DNA of 64,000 bases from FEN-1219 sp963744305 (GTDB lineage: Bacteria > Pseudomonadota > Gammaproteobacteria > Steroidobacterales > Rariloculaceae). The stretch covers positions 1-64,000 of the forward strand of contig CAVUTF010000042.1 in the NCBI GenBank assembly GCA_963744305.1. The letters are read 5' to 3'. The translations under genes and the position numbers were made by a program. The notes below the pieces were generated by a model, which was not told the DNA's origin, did not search any database, and saw only the letters and a program-made list of their open reading frames with translations. Position 1 is the first letter of the stretch. Every line of letters starts with the position of its first letter. Positions 10,104 to 20,819 of this stretch are shown in pieces.

Positions 10104-11904
10104 CTACTTGCACACCTCGGTCACGCAGATCGAGTCGATCGTGCGGCCTTCGGGCGGGACTGGAAGCCCGCGCTCCTGCATGAGCTTGCGGAGCAGCGCG
10201 GCGGTTTCCGGCTGAGGCTGCGCGGACTGCACGCCCACCCTCACGAGACCGTCCGCGTAGTCGATCGCGGTCCAGGTCACTCCGGCGAGCAGATGAATGC
10301 TGTCGCGGCTGCCGATATCGCGCGCCGCGAGATCCGCTCCGTGGTCCACGAGGAGCTGCACGACATCGGGCCGGCCCTTGTGCGCTGCGCCCATCAGCGG
10401 CGACGCGACCGTCGAGCGTGTCGCGCGCATTCACGTCGGCGCCGAGATCAGGAGCAGCTTCACGACCTCGTAGGTCTGCGCCTTCGACCACTCGTAGGTC
10501 ACGCCTTCGACCCAACCGATGCCCGCCGCCACCATCAGCGGCGTCACGTAGTGCTCTGTCGGAATCGACGGGTCCGCGCCGTGCTCGAGCAGCAGCTTCA
10601 TGAGCGTCAAGTCGCCCGATTGAGCCGCGCGTAGAAACGGCGTGGCGCCTTCCTCGTAGAGCCACTGGTGCGTAAAGATCGTGCGCGTCTCCGTGCTCGA
10701 GCTTCATGCGCGCGTTGACATCGCGCCGTGCTCGAGGAGCAACTGGATGTACGCGAGATGATCCATGTCGGGCTTGCGCGTCGGATAGTCGCCGCCCTCG
10801 ATGTTGCGGTTGTCGGTGGCGATGTATAGCGGCGTCCAGCCGCCCTTGTTCGCGATGTTCGGATCGGCGCCTTGGTCGAGCAAGAACTTGCCGAGCTGGT
10901 AGTAGCGGTTCTACGTCGCCGTCAGGCAGCCGGCGTCCAGCCGAACTCGCTCGTCTCGATTGACGTCGGCGCCCGCCTCGACCAGAAGTCGGCACGGACT
11001 CCAGTCGTTTCTCGCGCGTCGCAAAGATCAGCGGTGTGAGCCCGCCCCCATCGCGCTGCGGCGAGCCGCCGAATCGCGGCGCATCGACATTGTCGTCGTC
11101 GACCGCGCCTTCAGCCGCTGCGATCTTCTCGTCGGTCGGCGGCGGCTTTGCCTCCGGCAGCGGAGCCTCCTCACCGGTCGAGCTCGGGTCCGTTGCTGTG
11201 GATCCGGTGCCACGGTCCGCGGGGTCTTCGATCTTGAAGACGACTGCAGCGCCGCGCGCGCCCGTGCCGTTCAGGAACTCATCGATGCGCTCGCGCGCGG
11301 GCGGCGCAAGATACGGACGCCTGCCGCGAGCAGCGACGGCGGACGCGCCGCAACGTCGGCACCGTTCGCGATGAGGACACGCACGGCTTGCGGATGCGCG
11401 TAGGCGGCCGCCCACATGAGCGCCGTGGTGCCGCGCAACGACTCCACCTCGTCGACGGCCGCGCCGCTTCGCGAGCAGCGTTTCGAGCGTTGTGACACTG
11501 CCCGTGCGCGCCGCCATCATGAGCGGCGTCTCCCCGTTCGTAAGCCGCTCGTTGGCGTCGGCGCCCGCATCGAGCAGCCGTTCGACCATCGCGGCGTTGC
11601 CGTTTTGTGCCGCGAGCGACAACGCCGTCGCTCCGTCGCGGTTCTTGGCCTTCGGATCGGCGCCGGCCGCAAGCAGGATCTCGACCGTTTCCAGGTCATC
11701 GCGGTACGCCGCCCAGTGCAGCGCCGTAGCGCCGTCCGGCTGCGGTGCGTCGACGTCGGCGCGACCGGCCACGAGGCTCTCGAGCTTGGCGCGATCGCCG
11801 CGCATCACCGCATCGGCGATATCGCTCGAGGCCTGCGCCGCCGAGACAACGGCGAGCAGCGTACCTGCGAGCAAAGACGCAATGCGCGTGCGGTATGCGG
11901 TCAC
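10104..11904 (-). CDS. Ankyrin-repeat exported protein, last gene of a five-gene operon (frame-broken)
   Basis: Starts with GTG 11904, which overlaps the stop of the preceding gene (GTGA), giving a signal peptide VTAYRTRIASLLAGTLLAV ending AAQA. Repeats follow: DAVMRGDRAKLESLVAGRAD, DGATALHWAAYRDDLETVEILLAAGADP, DGATALSLAAQNGNAAMVERLL, NGETPLMMAARTGSVTTLETLL and more in other frames. The end (GVTWTAIDYADGLVRVGV, PETAALLRKLMQERGLPVPP) closely matches the ankyrin protein at 6.8-8.2 kb. Size is about 600 residues with at least seven frame changes. Likely a periplasmic scaffold or regulator; nothing catalytic is visible. The C-terminal TEVCK and GRTIDSICVTEVC suggest a possible disulfide. Confidence 0.85.
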
Positions 11905-12707
11905 GGCACGATCGGGCTGCTGCGATCGATGCTCGAGCGCTCGCCGCCGACCATGAGCTCGACGCGCGTAGTTCGCCTGCTGGCACTGAGTACTCGAACA
12001 GCTCCACGCCGCGTTCGAACTGCAGATCGAACGCGCCGGTCCAGTCGCGCGGTGTAGGCGCCGGGGTCGTGGACCTTGATCTCGTAAGCGACCGTCTCGG
12101 AGTCCTTGCGCGTGAAACGCTCGACCGTGTGCAGCTGCGTCGTGTGCGGCATGCCGCGGCGGTCGAGCCAGAAGCTCTCGTTGAAGCCCGTGCTGTCGAT
12201 GACGAGCGTGTCGCCTTCCCACCAGCCGATCGAGTGGCCGTAGTAGCTCGGCTCGAGGTCCTGCGGATGCGAGCGGCCGTCCATGTAGACCGTGCGAAAC
12301 GTGTGCGGGCCGCCGATATCGAAGATGTAGAGGCGCTCGAGCGCCGGCATCTCGACGAACTCGACGCCGTACGGCGTCTGGAATTGCCGCGCGGTGCCGC
12401 TCGCCTTGCAGCGCGTGTGCGGCTCGAGCTCGTGGATCTGGCGCGCGTCGTAGAGCGCCTTCGCCCACGGCTGGAACGGCGTCTGGTCGGCCGGATTGAT
12501 CGGCTCGGTGATGCCGAACATCGGCGTCCACACGCCCTTCTCGTCCGGCGTCGCGCCCCACGAGCATCGCGCGCCCTTCGGCGTCGCGCGGCGCCGGGCC
12601 CGGCGGCGGCAGGTTCGGGTTGCGGTCGCGGCGCTGCGCCGCGGCGGGATCCGCGATCACGAGCACCGCCAAGACCAGGGCCGACGACGAGCAGCCGTCT
12701 GCTTCAT
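11901..12707 (-). CDS. Exported protein with RQFQTPYG domain, unknown function (frame breaks near both ends)
   Basis: After an early frame change the N-terminus reads as a hydrophobic LAVLVIADPAAAQRRDRNPN signal. A clean 200-residue core follows: VWTPMFGITEPINPADQTPF, RQFQTPYGVEFVEMPALERLYIF, HTFRTVYMDGRSHP, SYYGHSIGWWEGDTLVIDSTGFNE, MPHTTQLHTVERFTRKD. The RQFQTPYG, YMDGRxHP, GDTLVID and LxLxERF elements define a family common in exported proteins of acidobacteria and gammaproteobacteria; no function is known to me. Frame changes near the C-terminus restore QFERGVELFEYQCQQANYAR and the end GERSSIDRSSPIVP. The stop overlaps the following ankyrin start, and the start lies 41 bases after the DUF6152-like gene. 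A paralogous domain is fused to a DUF6152-like module at 13.2-14.3 kb. Confidence 0.8.
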
Positions 12708-12747
12708 GAGCGTCTCTCCGCGGCGAGGCTCGCCGCCCTCGGATCGA

Positions 12748-13165
12748 CTAGTTACCCTGGCGGCTGCTCGAATCGGCGTCGAGCGTCTGGCCGGGCCGGC
12801 CGCCCGTCGCGGTCAGCGTGACCGTGCGCGCGTTCATGCGGTTCTCGCCGTTGCGCGCGAGAAAGCCGTCGACGCTCACCGACTCGCCGATCTTCAGCGT
12901 CTCGCGCCGCCAGCCGCTGCGCTGCAGACCGTGCGGCGGGCCCATCTCGGCGCCCCAATTCGTGACCTCGCCCGTCGCCTCGTCCTTGACGTTGATGTAG
13001 AACCAGACGTGCGGGTTGGTCCACTCGACCTTCGTGACGATGCCCGTGAGCTTGATGGGCTTCGCTCGCATCGAACTCGGCCGAGAACGAATGATGCGCC
13101 GACGGCGGCTCCGCGCAGAGGAGCATGCCGGCGACGATCGAGGCGGCCAGTGTGCGAATGTTCAT
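12748..13165 (-). CDS. DUF6152-type small exported protein (one frame break)
   Basis: Begins MNIRTLAASIVAGMLLCAEP followed by SAHHSFSAEFD: a Sec signal, then the HHSFSAEFD start typical of the DUF6152-like family. A frame change near 13070 restores KPIKLTGIVTKVEWTNPHVW and FYINVKDEATGEVTNWGAEM, the diagnostic core (LTG.V..VEWTNPH), and the protein ends with RTVTLTATGGRPGQTLDADS. About 138 residues, beta-rich, periplasmic. Function unknown; family members usually sit beside RQFQTPYG-domain proteins exactly as here. Position is third in the operon, 42 bases after its upstream neighbour. Confidence 0.82.
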
Positions 13166-13206
13166 GTTGCAATCCTCCGAATCAAAATGCGGCGAGCGAG
13201 CGCCGC

Positions 13207-14344
13207 TTACGAGCGGTTGTCCTGACAGAAATACACGGGCAAGTCTTCGCCCCCGACCCAGCGCAACTCCCAGCCGCTCGACCAGGGCTGCGTGTAGGCG
13301 CCAGGATCGTTGACCGTGACCTCATAGCGCAGCGTGTCGTAGTCGGGGCGCGAGAAACGCTCGACGAGCGACAGCTGGTCCGTGTGCGGCAAGCCGCCGT
13401 TGGTGAACCAGAAGTCCTCGTTGAAGCCGGTCGTTCGCGACGACCAACGTATCGCCTTCCCAGCGGCGCGACGGCGCGGCCGTAGTAGAGCGGATTGTCG
13501 TCGTCGCCCTGCACCTGGCCCTGTTGGTCGCGGCCATCCATATAGATGATGTGGTAGTTGCGGTTGCCGCCGCCGATCAGCACGAAGATGCGCTGGCGCG
13601 CCGGGTCCTCGACGAACTGCACGCCGTACGGCGTTTGGAACTGCCGCACCGCGCCCGGCGCTTTGCAATTCAGGAACACCGGGATCGTCGCGAGATGGCG
13701 CTGCTGGCGATGCTCGATAGACGCCGAGCGCCCACGGTTGAAACGGCGCGACGCGCGGCGCGTCGGCGAGCCGCGCGAGCACGCCGTCGCTCGTTCATCT
13801 GCACGTTGGCGCCGGCCTGCATCGAGCACCGTGCTCGACGGATAGGCCCAGTAACCGCCGCGCGCGTCCTCGAAGCCGAGCAGCGGCTTGCCGTCGGCGC
13901 AGCGCGGCGTCGGGCGCGGCGACTGCGAGGCGGACTCGGCGTCCGGTGTCGTTGACGTTGTAGACCTGGCGCTGCGTCGCCGACTCTGCATGACGCTCTC
14001 GCCCCAGACCTGGCGCGAGCCATCGCGCGCCGCCGGGCCGCTGACGTCGATCGCATCGCCGGGGCGCAGCGTGTCGTGCTGTCCAGCCGCTGCGCTTGAG
14101 CAGGCACCGTGCTCTCGAGCTCGACGGCCCAGTTCTCGATGGCGCCGTTCTCGCGTGTGACGTTGGTGAACACGTGCACGTGCGGATTGCGCCAGTCGAC
14201 GCTGGTGACGATGCCGCGCAGCGCCAGTCGGCTTCGTTTCGTCGAACTTCGCCGTCGATCGGGTGGTGCGCGACGGCCAACGAGCCGCTGAGCGCAGCGC
14301 AACGCCGGCGCAGCCGAACGGTGACGGCGATCGCGGACTCTCAT
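13207..14344 (-). CDS. Fusion of a DUF6152-like module with an RQFQTPYG domain (frame-broken)
   Basis: ATG 14344 overlaps the stop of the gene before it (ATGA). The N-terminal module, read across frames, has AVAHHPIDG and FDETKP, then LRGIVTSVDWRNPHVHVFTN and NGAIENWAVELE, matching the DUF6152-type gene at 12.7-13.2 kb. After a linker (PLLGFEDARGGYWAYPS, APFQPWALGVYRA) comes the second domain: VRQFQTPYGVQFVEDPARQR, IIYMDGRDQQG, NPLYYGRA, GDTLVV, and the end YDTLRYEVTVNDPGAYTQPW to VYFCQDNRS before TAG. About 378 residues with at least six frame changes. In effect it joins in one chain what the next two genes encode separately, which suggests the two modules work together in the periplasm. Confidence 0.78.
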
Positions 14345-14798
14345 TGCCGGCTCGCCGTGAAAGTGCCGCGGCCCTTGTTGCTCGACCACGTGCCGATTGA
14401 TCGAGCGATTCGGCAGCTCGAGGTTCTCGAGCTTGCCTTCGATGACGTAGCGCACCGCGCTGCCGTCCTTGTCCTTGCCCTCGGCTTCGAGCTTGACGAC
14501 CCAGCCCTCCGGCTCGAGCGATGCCTTCGCTGAGCGGAATGTTGTCGGTGCCGGGATTGATCATGCCGGTGATGGCTTTGCCGTCCCAATCGAGGATCAG
14601 CAGGATGTTGTCGCCGTGAACGCTGTTGCCCGCCCACTCGCCGAGCCACGAGCCCTTGAGCGGGTGGCCTTCTTGTGCCGTCGCCGGCAGCGTCGAGCCG
14701 AGCGCGAATACCGCGGTGAGCAGTGCGACGCGAAGCGCGTGCCGCGGACCGGAGTGCCGGCACCTGTGTTCTTCGAAATGACGCGTCGAGTGATGCAT
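14341..14798 (-). CDS. Exported hypothetical protein, first gene of the operon (frame-broken)
   Basis: Start ATG 14798 gives MHHSTRHFEEHRC, then a hydrophobic stretch LRVALLTAVFALGSTLPATA, with a signal cleavage site expected after ATA or AQ. Mature segments: HPLKGSWLGEWAGNS, NILLILDWDGKAITGMINPG, and after a frame change near 14523 EPEGWVVKLEAEGKDKDGSA and RYVIEGKLENLELPNRSI, ending with GRGTFTASRQ. This GSWLGEW...ITGMINPG pattern suggests a small lipocalin-like or beta-barrel domain, but I do not recognise a named family. About 152 residues. The stop is overlapped by the ATG of the next gene, so translation is coupled. As the first gene it should be preceded by the operon promoter in 14,799-15,158. 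Confidence 0.72.
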
Positions 14799-15158
14799 TG
14801 ATGACTCGCGATGCCTTGGGGGTCGCGGCAGTGCAGCCGCCGGTTGTCGCGACGCCGTTTTATCCGACGCCGTGGTGCGATGCACGTTCCGTTGACACTT
14901 CTAAAGAATAATGGATTTCGCGCGCGCCCAATCGTGAAGAATCGTCAGACGCCACCTCGGGCTGGTCGAGTGCCGATCGTAGTACTACGGATACCCGGCT
15001 ACGACCCATCTGTGCCGCGCGATCCGGATCGTTTCGATGAGCGGTCGCGATGGCGCTCGTGAATTGCTGAGCGCCGCGCGCGCGGCAAGCGGCGAGAAGG
15101 GCTCTGTTATCATCGCTGCAACTAGGCCTCGCGAAGAATTCGACAGGAATTTCCCGCC
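14799..15158. other. Divergent intergenic region, 360 bp
   Basis: Separates the minus-strand exported-protein operon from the plus-strand exported protein at 15,159. It is somewhat less GC-rich than its surroundings (for example AAAGAATAATGG near 14,903). It must contain both promoters, but I find no pair of hexamers with good spacing that I would annotate. Short open frames here (for example from 14,811) have no ribosome-binding site or recognisable sequence. No RNA gene seen. Confidence 0.5.
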
Positions 15159-16330
15159 ATGATGCTCGATAGATTGCCTGCCATCGGTGTCGCGGTTTTG
15201 GCCGCAGCGATCGCCGCCTTTGTGCACGCTCAGACGCCCGAGATCGCCGGGCAGAAACCGCCGCCCGGCGTCGAGCCGCTCCCCGTGGATCTGTTCACGA
15301 CGAAAAACTTCTACTTCGACGGCAAGTATTGGGCAGACAAACGCTACACGCGCTGCAACACACCGAATCAGCTCTGGGGCATGTGGTCCGAGATCGATCG
15401 GGGCGAGGAGCATCGCGGCGTCGGCTCGTGGGGCGACTGCAACTTCGGTCTCGATGCGAAAGACATCGTGAGCCCATACGCGTACAAGACGGCCGAGGAG
15501 CACTACGACGCGCTCATGGAGAAAGCGAAGGCGAACGGCGGACCGACGCAGCACACGCGCGCGACGCTGCCCGACTGGGACGGTTGGTACCGGCGCAGCG
15601 CGCGCGAGGACCAGTGGATTTACGGCGACAACTTGCTCGCAGGCACGATGGCGTCGCTGCTGACGCCCGAGTACCAGAAGCGCATGACGCAGATCGACTA
15701 TCACGAGGCGGTGACGAATGCGCCGCAGTGGATGGCGTCGTTCTGCTATCCCGAGGGGCTCATGCGCTGGTGGAGCGCGCCGGCGATACGCGAGATCGAG
15801 GTGCTGATGACGCCGCGCCAAGTGCAGTTCATCGCCGGCGTGGCGGACAACTTCATCCGCAAGGTCCTGATCGGTCAAAAGCACGTCGCAGCAAGTACCG
15901 CAGTGGTACGGCGAGACGGTCGGCTTCTGGGACGGCGACACGCTCGTCGCGTGGACCGCGAACGTTCAGGGCTGGACGATCGACCCACTCGATGTTCGAG
16001 TACAGCAACTCGATGGAGGTCATCGAGGTCATCAAGCCGAGCGAGAACGGCGACGGCGTCGTCGTCGAGGCCACGTTCTACGATCCCGAAGCGTTCGTGC
16101 GGCCGCTGCAAACCGTGACGCCCTGGATCCGAACCGGCGGCCTCGATCATCCGGACAAGCGCTACACGTTCGTCGAGTGCCGCGTGCAGAGCACGATCGT
16201 GCTCGGACCCGATGGACGGCCGACCCAGCTCACGCCGGTCGACGAAGGCTACATCGATTTCTTCGGCCGGCCGTGGGCGCAGAACTGGGAGAAGTATTTC
16301 GAGCAGGGCTGGGAGCATCCGCCGGAGTAA
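15159..16330 (+). CDS. Exported protein of unknown function, about 390 aa (two frame breaks)
   Basis: MMLDRLPAIGVAVLAAAIAA followed by FVHAQ is a clear Sec signal. The mature protein reads cleanly for 230 residues (VDLFTTKNFYFDGKYW, NQLWGMWSEIDRGEE, LPDWDGWYRR, MASFCYPEGLMRWW, VQFIAGVADNF), breaks near 15,885, and continues WYGETVGFWDGDTLVAWTAN, a second break near 15,985, then MFEYSNSMEVIEVI through FFGRPWAQNWEKYFEQGWEH. The GFWDGDTLVxWTxN element resembles the GDTLVIDSTGFN element of the RQFQTPYG-domain proteins in the facing operon, so this is probably a distant member of that group. Periplasmic; no reaction can be assigned. It precedes a flavoprotein dehydrogenase by 40 bases and is likely co-transcribed with it, which would suit an accessory role in oxidation of an aromatic alcohol or phenol. 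Confidence 0.75.
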
Positions 16331-16370
16331 CGGCGGGATCCACCGGTTCCGCGCATAGGAGAAGCCGAGC

Positions 16371-17976
16371 ATGAGCGCGCCGCCCGGCGTCAGCGAGCAG
16401 GATTTTCAACGCGCCGTAGACCGCTTCGAGTCGGTCGTCGGGCGCGAATGGGTCTTCACTAGCGACGAGGACGTCGCCCTGTACCGCGACGCCTACTCGC
16501 CGCTCTGGAGCGAAGAGGAAGAAAAGATCGCCTCGGCCGCCGTCGCCCCAGACTCGGCCGAGCAGGTCCAAGAGATCGTGCGCATCGCGAACGAGTTCCG
16601 CGTGCCGCTGTATCCGATCTCGACCGGGCGCAACTTGGGGTACGGCGGGTCGGCGCCGGTGCTGTCCGGTAGCGTCGTGCTCGATTTGAAGCGCATGAAT
16701 CGGATCCTCGAGGTGGACGAGCGCAACGCATACGCGCTGGTCGAGCCCGGCGTGAGCTATTTCGACCTCTATCGCCACATCGAAGACCGCGCGCTCAAGC
16801 TTTGGATCGATTGTCCGGATCCCGGCTGGGGCAGCGTGATCGGCAACGCGCTCGACCACGGTGTCGGCTACACGATGAATCCGTACCGCGATCACTGGGA
16901 CGGACACTGTGGCCTCGAGGTCGTCACGGGCGAAGGCTCGCTCGTGCGCACCGGCATGGGCGCGCTGCCCGGCGCCGCGACGTGGCAGCACTTCAAGTAC
17001 GGCTACGGGCCCTACGTCGACGGCATGTTCTCGCAGTCGAACTTCGGCGTCGTCACCAAGATGGGTGTCTGGCTCATGCCGGAGCCCGAGGCGTACATCG
17101 AAGGCCAAGCGCTCGTGTTCAAGCACGACGACATCATTCCGCTCGTCGAGCACATGAAATATTTGATGAACACGGGCTTGCAAAACTGCGGCACGAATTT
17201 GCAGTCGCCGATCCGTTTCGCCGTGGGCGCCGATCCCGAGCTTCGGCCGTTGCTCGCACGCGGCGACGCAGCGTCGATCGAGCGCCTCAACGCGTTTGCG
17301 GCCGAGCGCAACATCCCGTTCTACTCGAACTGGTTCAAGTTCTACGGTCCCGAGGAGGTCGTGCGCGCTCAGTGGGCGTATGCGAAGAAGCGCATGAGCT
17401 CGATTCCGGGCGCACGGTTCGTCGACGGCGCCGTTCTACAAATTCCCGCTGACGAACGAGCAAATTGCGTCGCTGCGCGACGAGCAGGATTTCGGCATTC
17501 CGACGCTGTCGACGTTCTCGATCGGGGCGCGCTCGAACTTTGGTCCGCCGACGCGCGGCCACGTTGGCTTTTCGCCGGTCATTCCGATGACGGGCGAAGC
17601 CGTCATCGAGTCGCAGCGAGTGTTCGAGCAGGTGCTGCAAGAGTACGGACGCGACGTCGCCGTCAACGTCTTCCCGCAGTCATACCATCCGCGCACGTTC
17701 GTCATCTTGATCATGTTCGCGGTGCAGCAAGACGTCGCCATCAATCGGCGCACGCGCGAGGTGTTTAGGCGACTCGTCACGATCGCGGCGGAGCACGGTT
17801 GGGGCGAATACCGGACGCACACGGCGTTCATGGACGACTGCGCACGCGCGTACGCGTTCAACGATCACGCGCTGCTGAAGCTGCACGAGGCATTGAAGGA
17901 CGCCGTCGACCCCAACGGTATCTTGTCGGCCGGCCGGTACGGCATCTGGCCGAAGCACCTGCGCCAAGATCGGTAA
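16371..17976 (+). CDS. FAD-linked oxidase of the vanillyl-alcohol oxidase / 4-cresol dehydrogenase type (one frame break)
   Basis: Flavoprotein that oxidises the para side chain of phenols. Domain order is standard: N-terminal PCMH-type FAD-binding domain with YPISTGRNLGYGG, VVLDLKRMNRILEVD and VEPGVSYFDLYRHI, then LWIDCPDPGWGSVIGNALDH and GYTMNPYRDHWDGHCGLEVV, which are characteristic of the 4-cresol dehydrogenase flavoprotein (PchF) and eugenol hydroxylase/oxidase group. A frame change near 17,435 restores FYKFPLTNEQI and a substrate-side part ending ALKDAVDPNGILSAGRYGIW. Total about 534 residues, normal. No cytochrome c subunit gene (pchC-like) follows, so either an oxidase or a separately encoded partner is likely. 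Start ATG 16,371 has AGGAGAAGC just upstream. The TAA stop lies at the left foot of an inverted repeat. Confidence 0.85.
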
Positions 17977-18057
17977 AATCGGGGTCGGGTACCAATTTCC
18001 GCTCGCTCCGCGAACCGTTCGATGGTGGTGGCGGAAATTGGTACCCGACCCCGATTT
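17976..18057. repeat. GGGGTCGGGTACC inverted repeat, copy 1 (between convergent genes)
   Basis: Perfect 26-base arms, 17,976-18,001 and 18,032-18,057, starting AAATCGGGGTCGGGTACCAA, with a 30-base loop. The arms touch the stop codons of the flavoprotein gene and of yqcC. Such a structure could act as a two-way transcription terminator, though no T-tract follows. It belongs to the dispersed family found also near 18.4, 24.6, 25.4, 39.3 and 42.2 kb. Confidence 0.85.
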
Positions 18058-18413
18058 CAGTGCGGAATCGCGGCGGCTTCGCCGCGGATCAGGCGATCGA
18101 AACGCTCGATGAGGATCAACAGCGCGCGCGGGTCGTCGAGGTGCTCGACGCAGTCCTCGGCATACGGCCAAATCGCGCTCTGCGTCGGCAGGTCGCCCTC
18201 GCCCGCAAAGATGCGCCGCATCCGCGGAATCAATAGCCACTGCAGCCACTGCGAGAAAGCGAGCGTGTCGAAGCAGAACGGCTGAGTGCTTGCGAGCTGC
18301 GTTTCGCTCGGCGGAAGGAGCTCCCACAACTGCATGCGGCGCAGCTCCGCCTCGAGGCCGTCGACGACGGCGATCAACGCGCGCTCCCGCAGGCTCAGAA
18401 CGGGGTCAGGCAC
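18057..18413 (-). CDS. yqcC: YqcC family protein (DUF446)
   Basis: Small cytosolic protein of unknown function conserved in gammaproteobacteria, often near truC in enterics. The core matches the family well: LIAVVDGLEAELRRMQLW, ASTQPFCFDTLAFSQWLQW, LLIPRMRRI, then an ALLILIERFDRLI helix. As read the protein is 118 residues, starting with GTG 18,413. That GTG and the first codons (encoding PDP) lie inside a half copy of the GGGGTCAGGCACC repeat, so the annotated start has been supplied or displaced by the repeat. No other in-frame ATG occurs before the conserved helix. The TGA stop is followed immediately by the arm of another repeat copy. Single gene, minus strand, downstream of and probably separate from fusA transcription units. 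Confidence 0.85.
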   Translation of the reverse strand: MPDPVLSLRERALIAVVDGLEAELRRMQLWELLPPSETQLASTQPFCFDTLAFSQWLQWLLIPRMRRIFAGEGDLPTQSAIWPYAEDCVEHLDDPRALLILIERFDRLIRGEAAAIPH

Positions 18414-18507
18414 CGGTGTCGGCGCTCGATGGCGTGGGGTCGGGTACCGATTTCGGCCTCCGCCGTCTCGAATCTTCCCCGAGTGGTCGAAATCGGTACC
18501 CGACCCC
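18400..18507. repeat. GGGGTCGGGTACC inverted repeat, copy 2, plus a GGGGTCAGGCACC half unit
   Basis: Perfect 20-base arms GGGGTCGGGTACCGATTTCG at 18,436-18,455 and its complement at 18,488-18,507, loop 32 bases. A half unit CGGGGTCAGGCACC lies just to the left (18,400-18,413) and overlaps the yqcC start. The right arm ends 17 bases after the fusA stop, so it may also serve as the fusA terminator hairpin. Confidence 0.85.
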
Positions 18508-18524
18508 TCTTTGGCCGAAGTTTC

Positions 18525-20651
<2,127 letters not shown>

Positions 20652-20705
20652 ATATCGTGTCTCGTGAACGAAGCTTATGCCGGGGCGCTCACCGGCGGAG
20701 CGCGA

Positions 20706-20733
20706 ACTATATAGATTTATCGCGATTTTTGAA
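20706..20733 (-). promoter_or_regulatory. Probable sigma-70 promoter of fusA
   Basis: Read on the minus strand: TTCAAA (20,733-20,728), 16-base spacer, TATAGT (20,711-20,706), about 55 bases before the fusA start. The surrounding 60 bases are clearly AT-rich compared with the neighbourhood. Confidence 0.55.
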
Positions 20734-20819
20734 GGTGTGATGTCTCAAAAAACCTCTACTTCGGCGCCGTCCGGGGCCGGCATGGACTGCGAAAACTCAG
20801 GCCCGAGGCGGGCTGCGCG

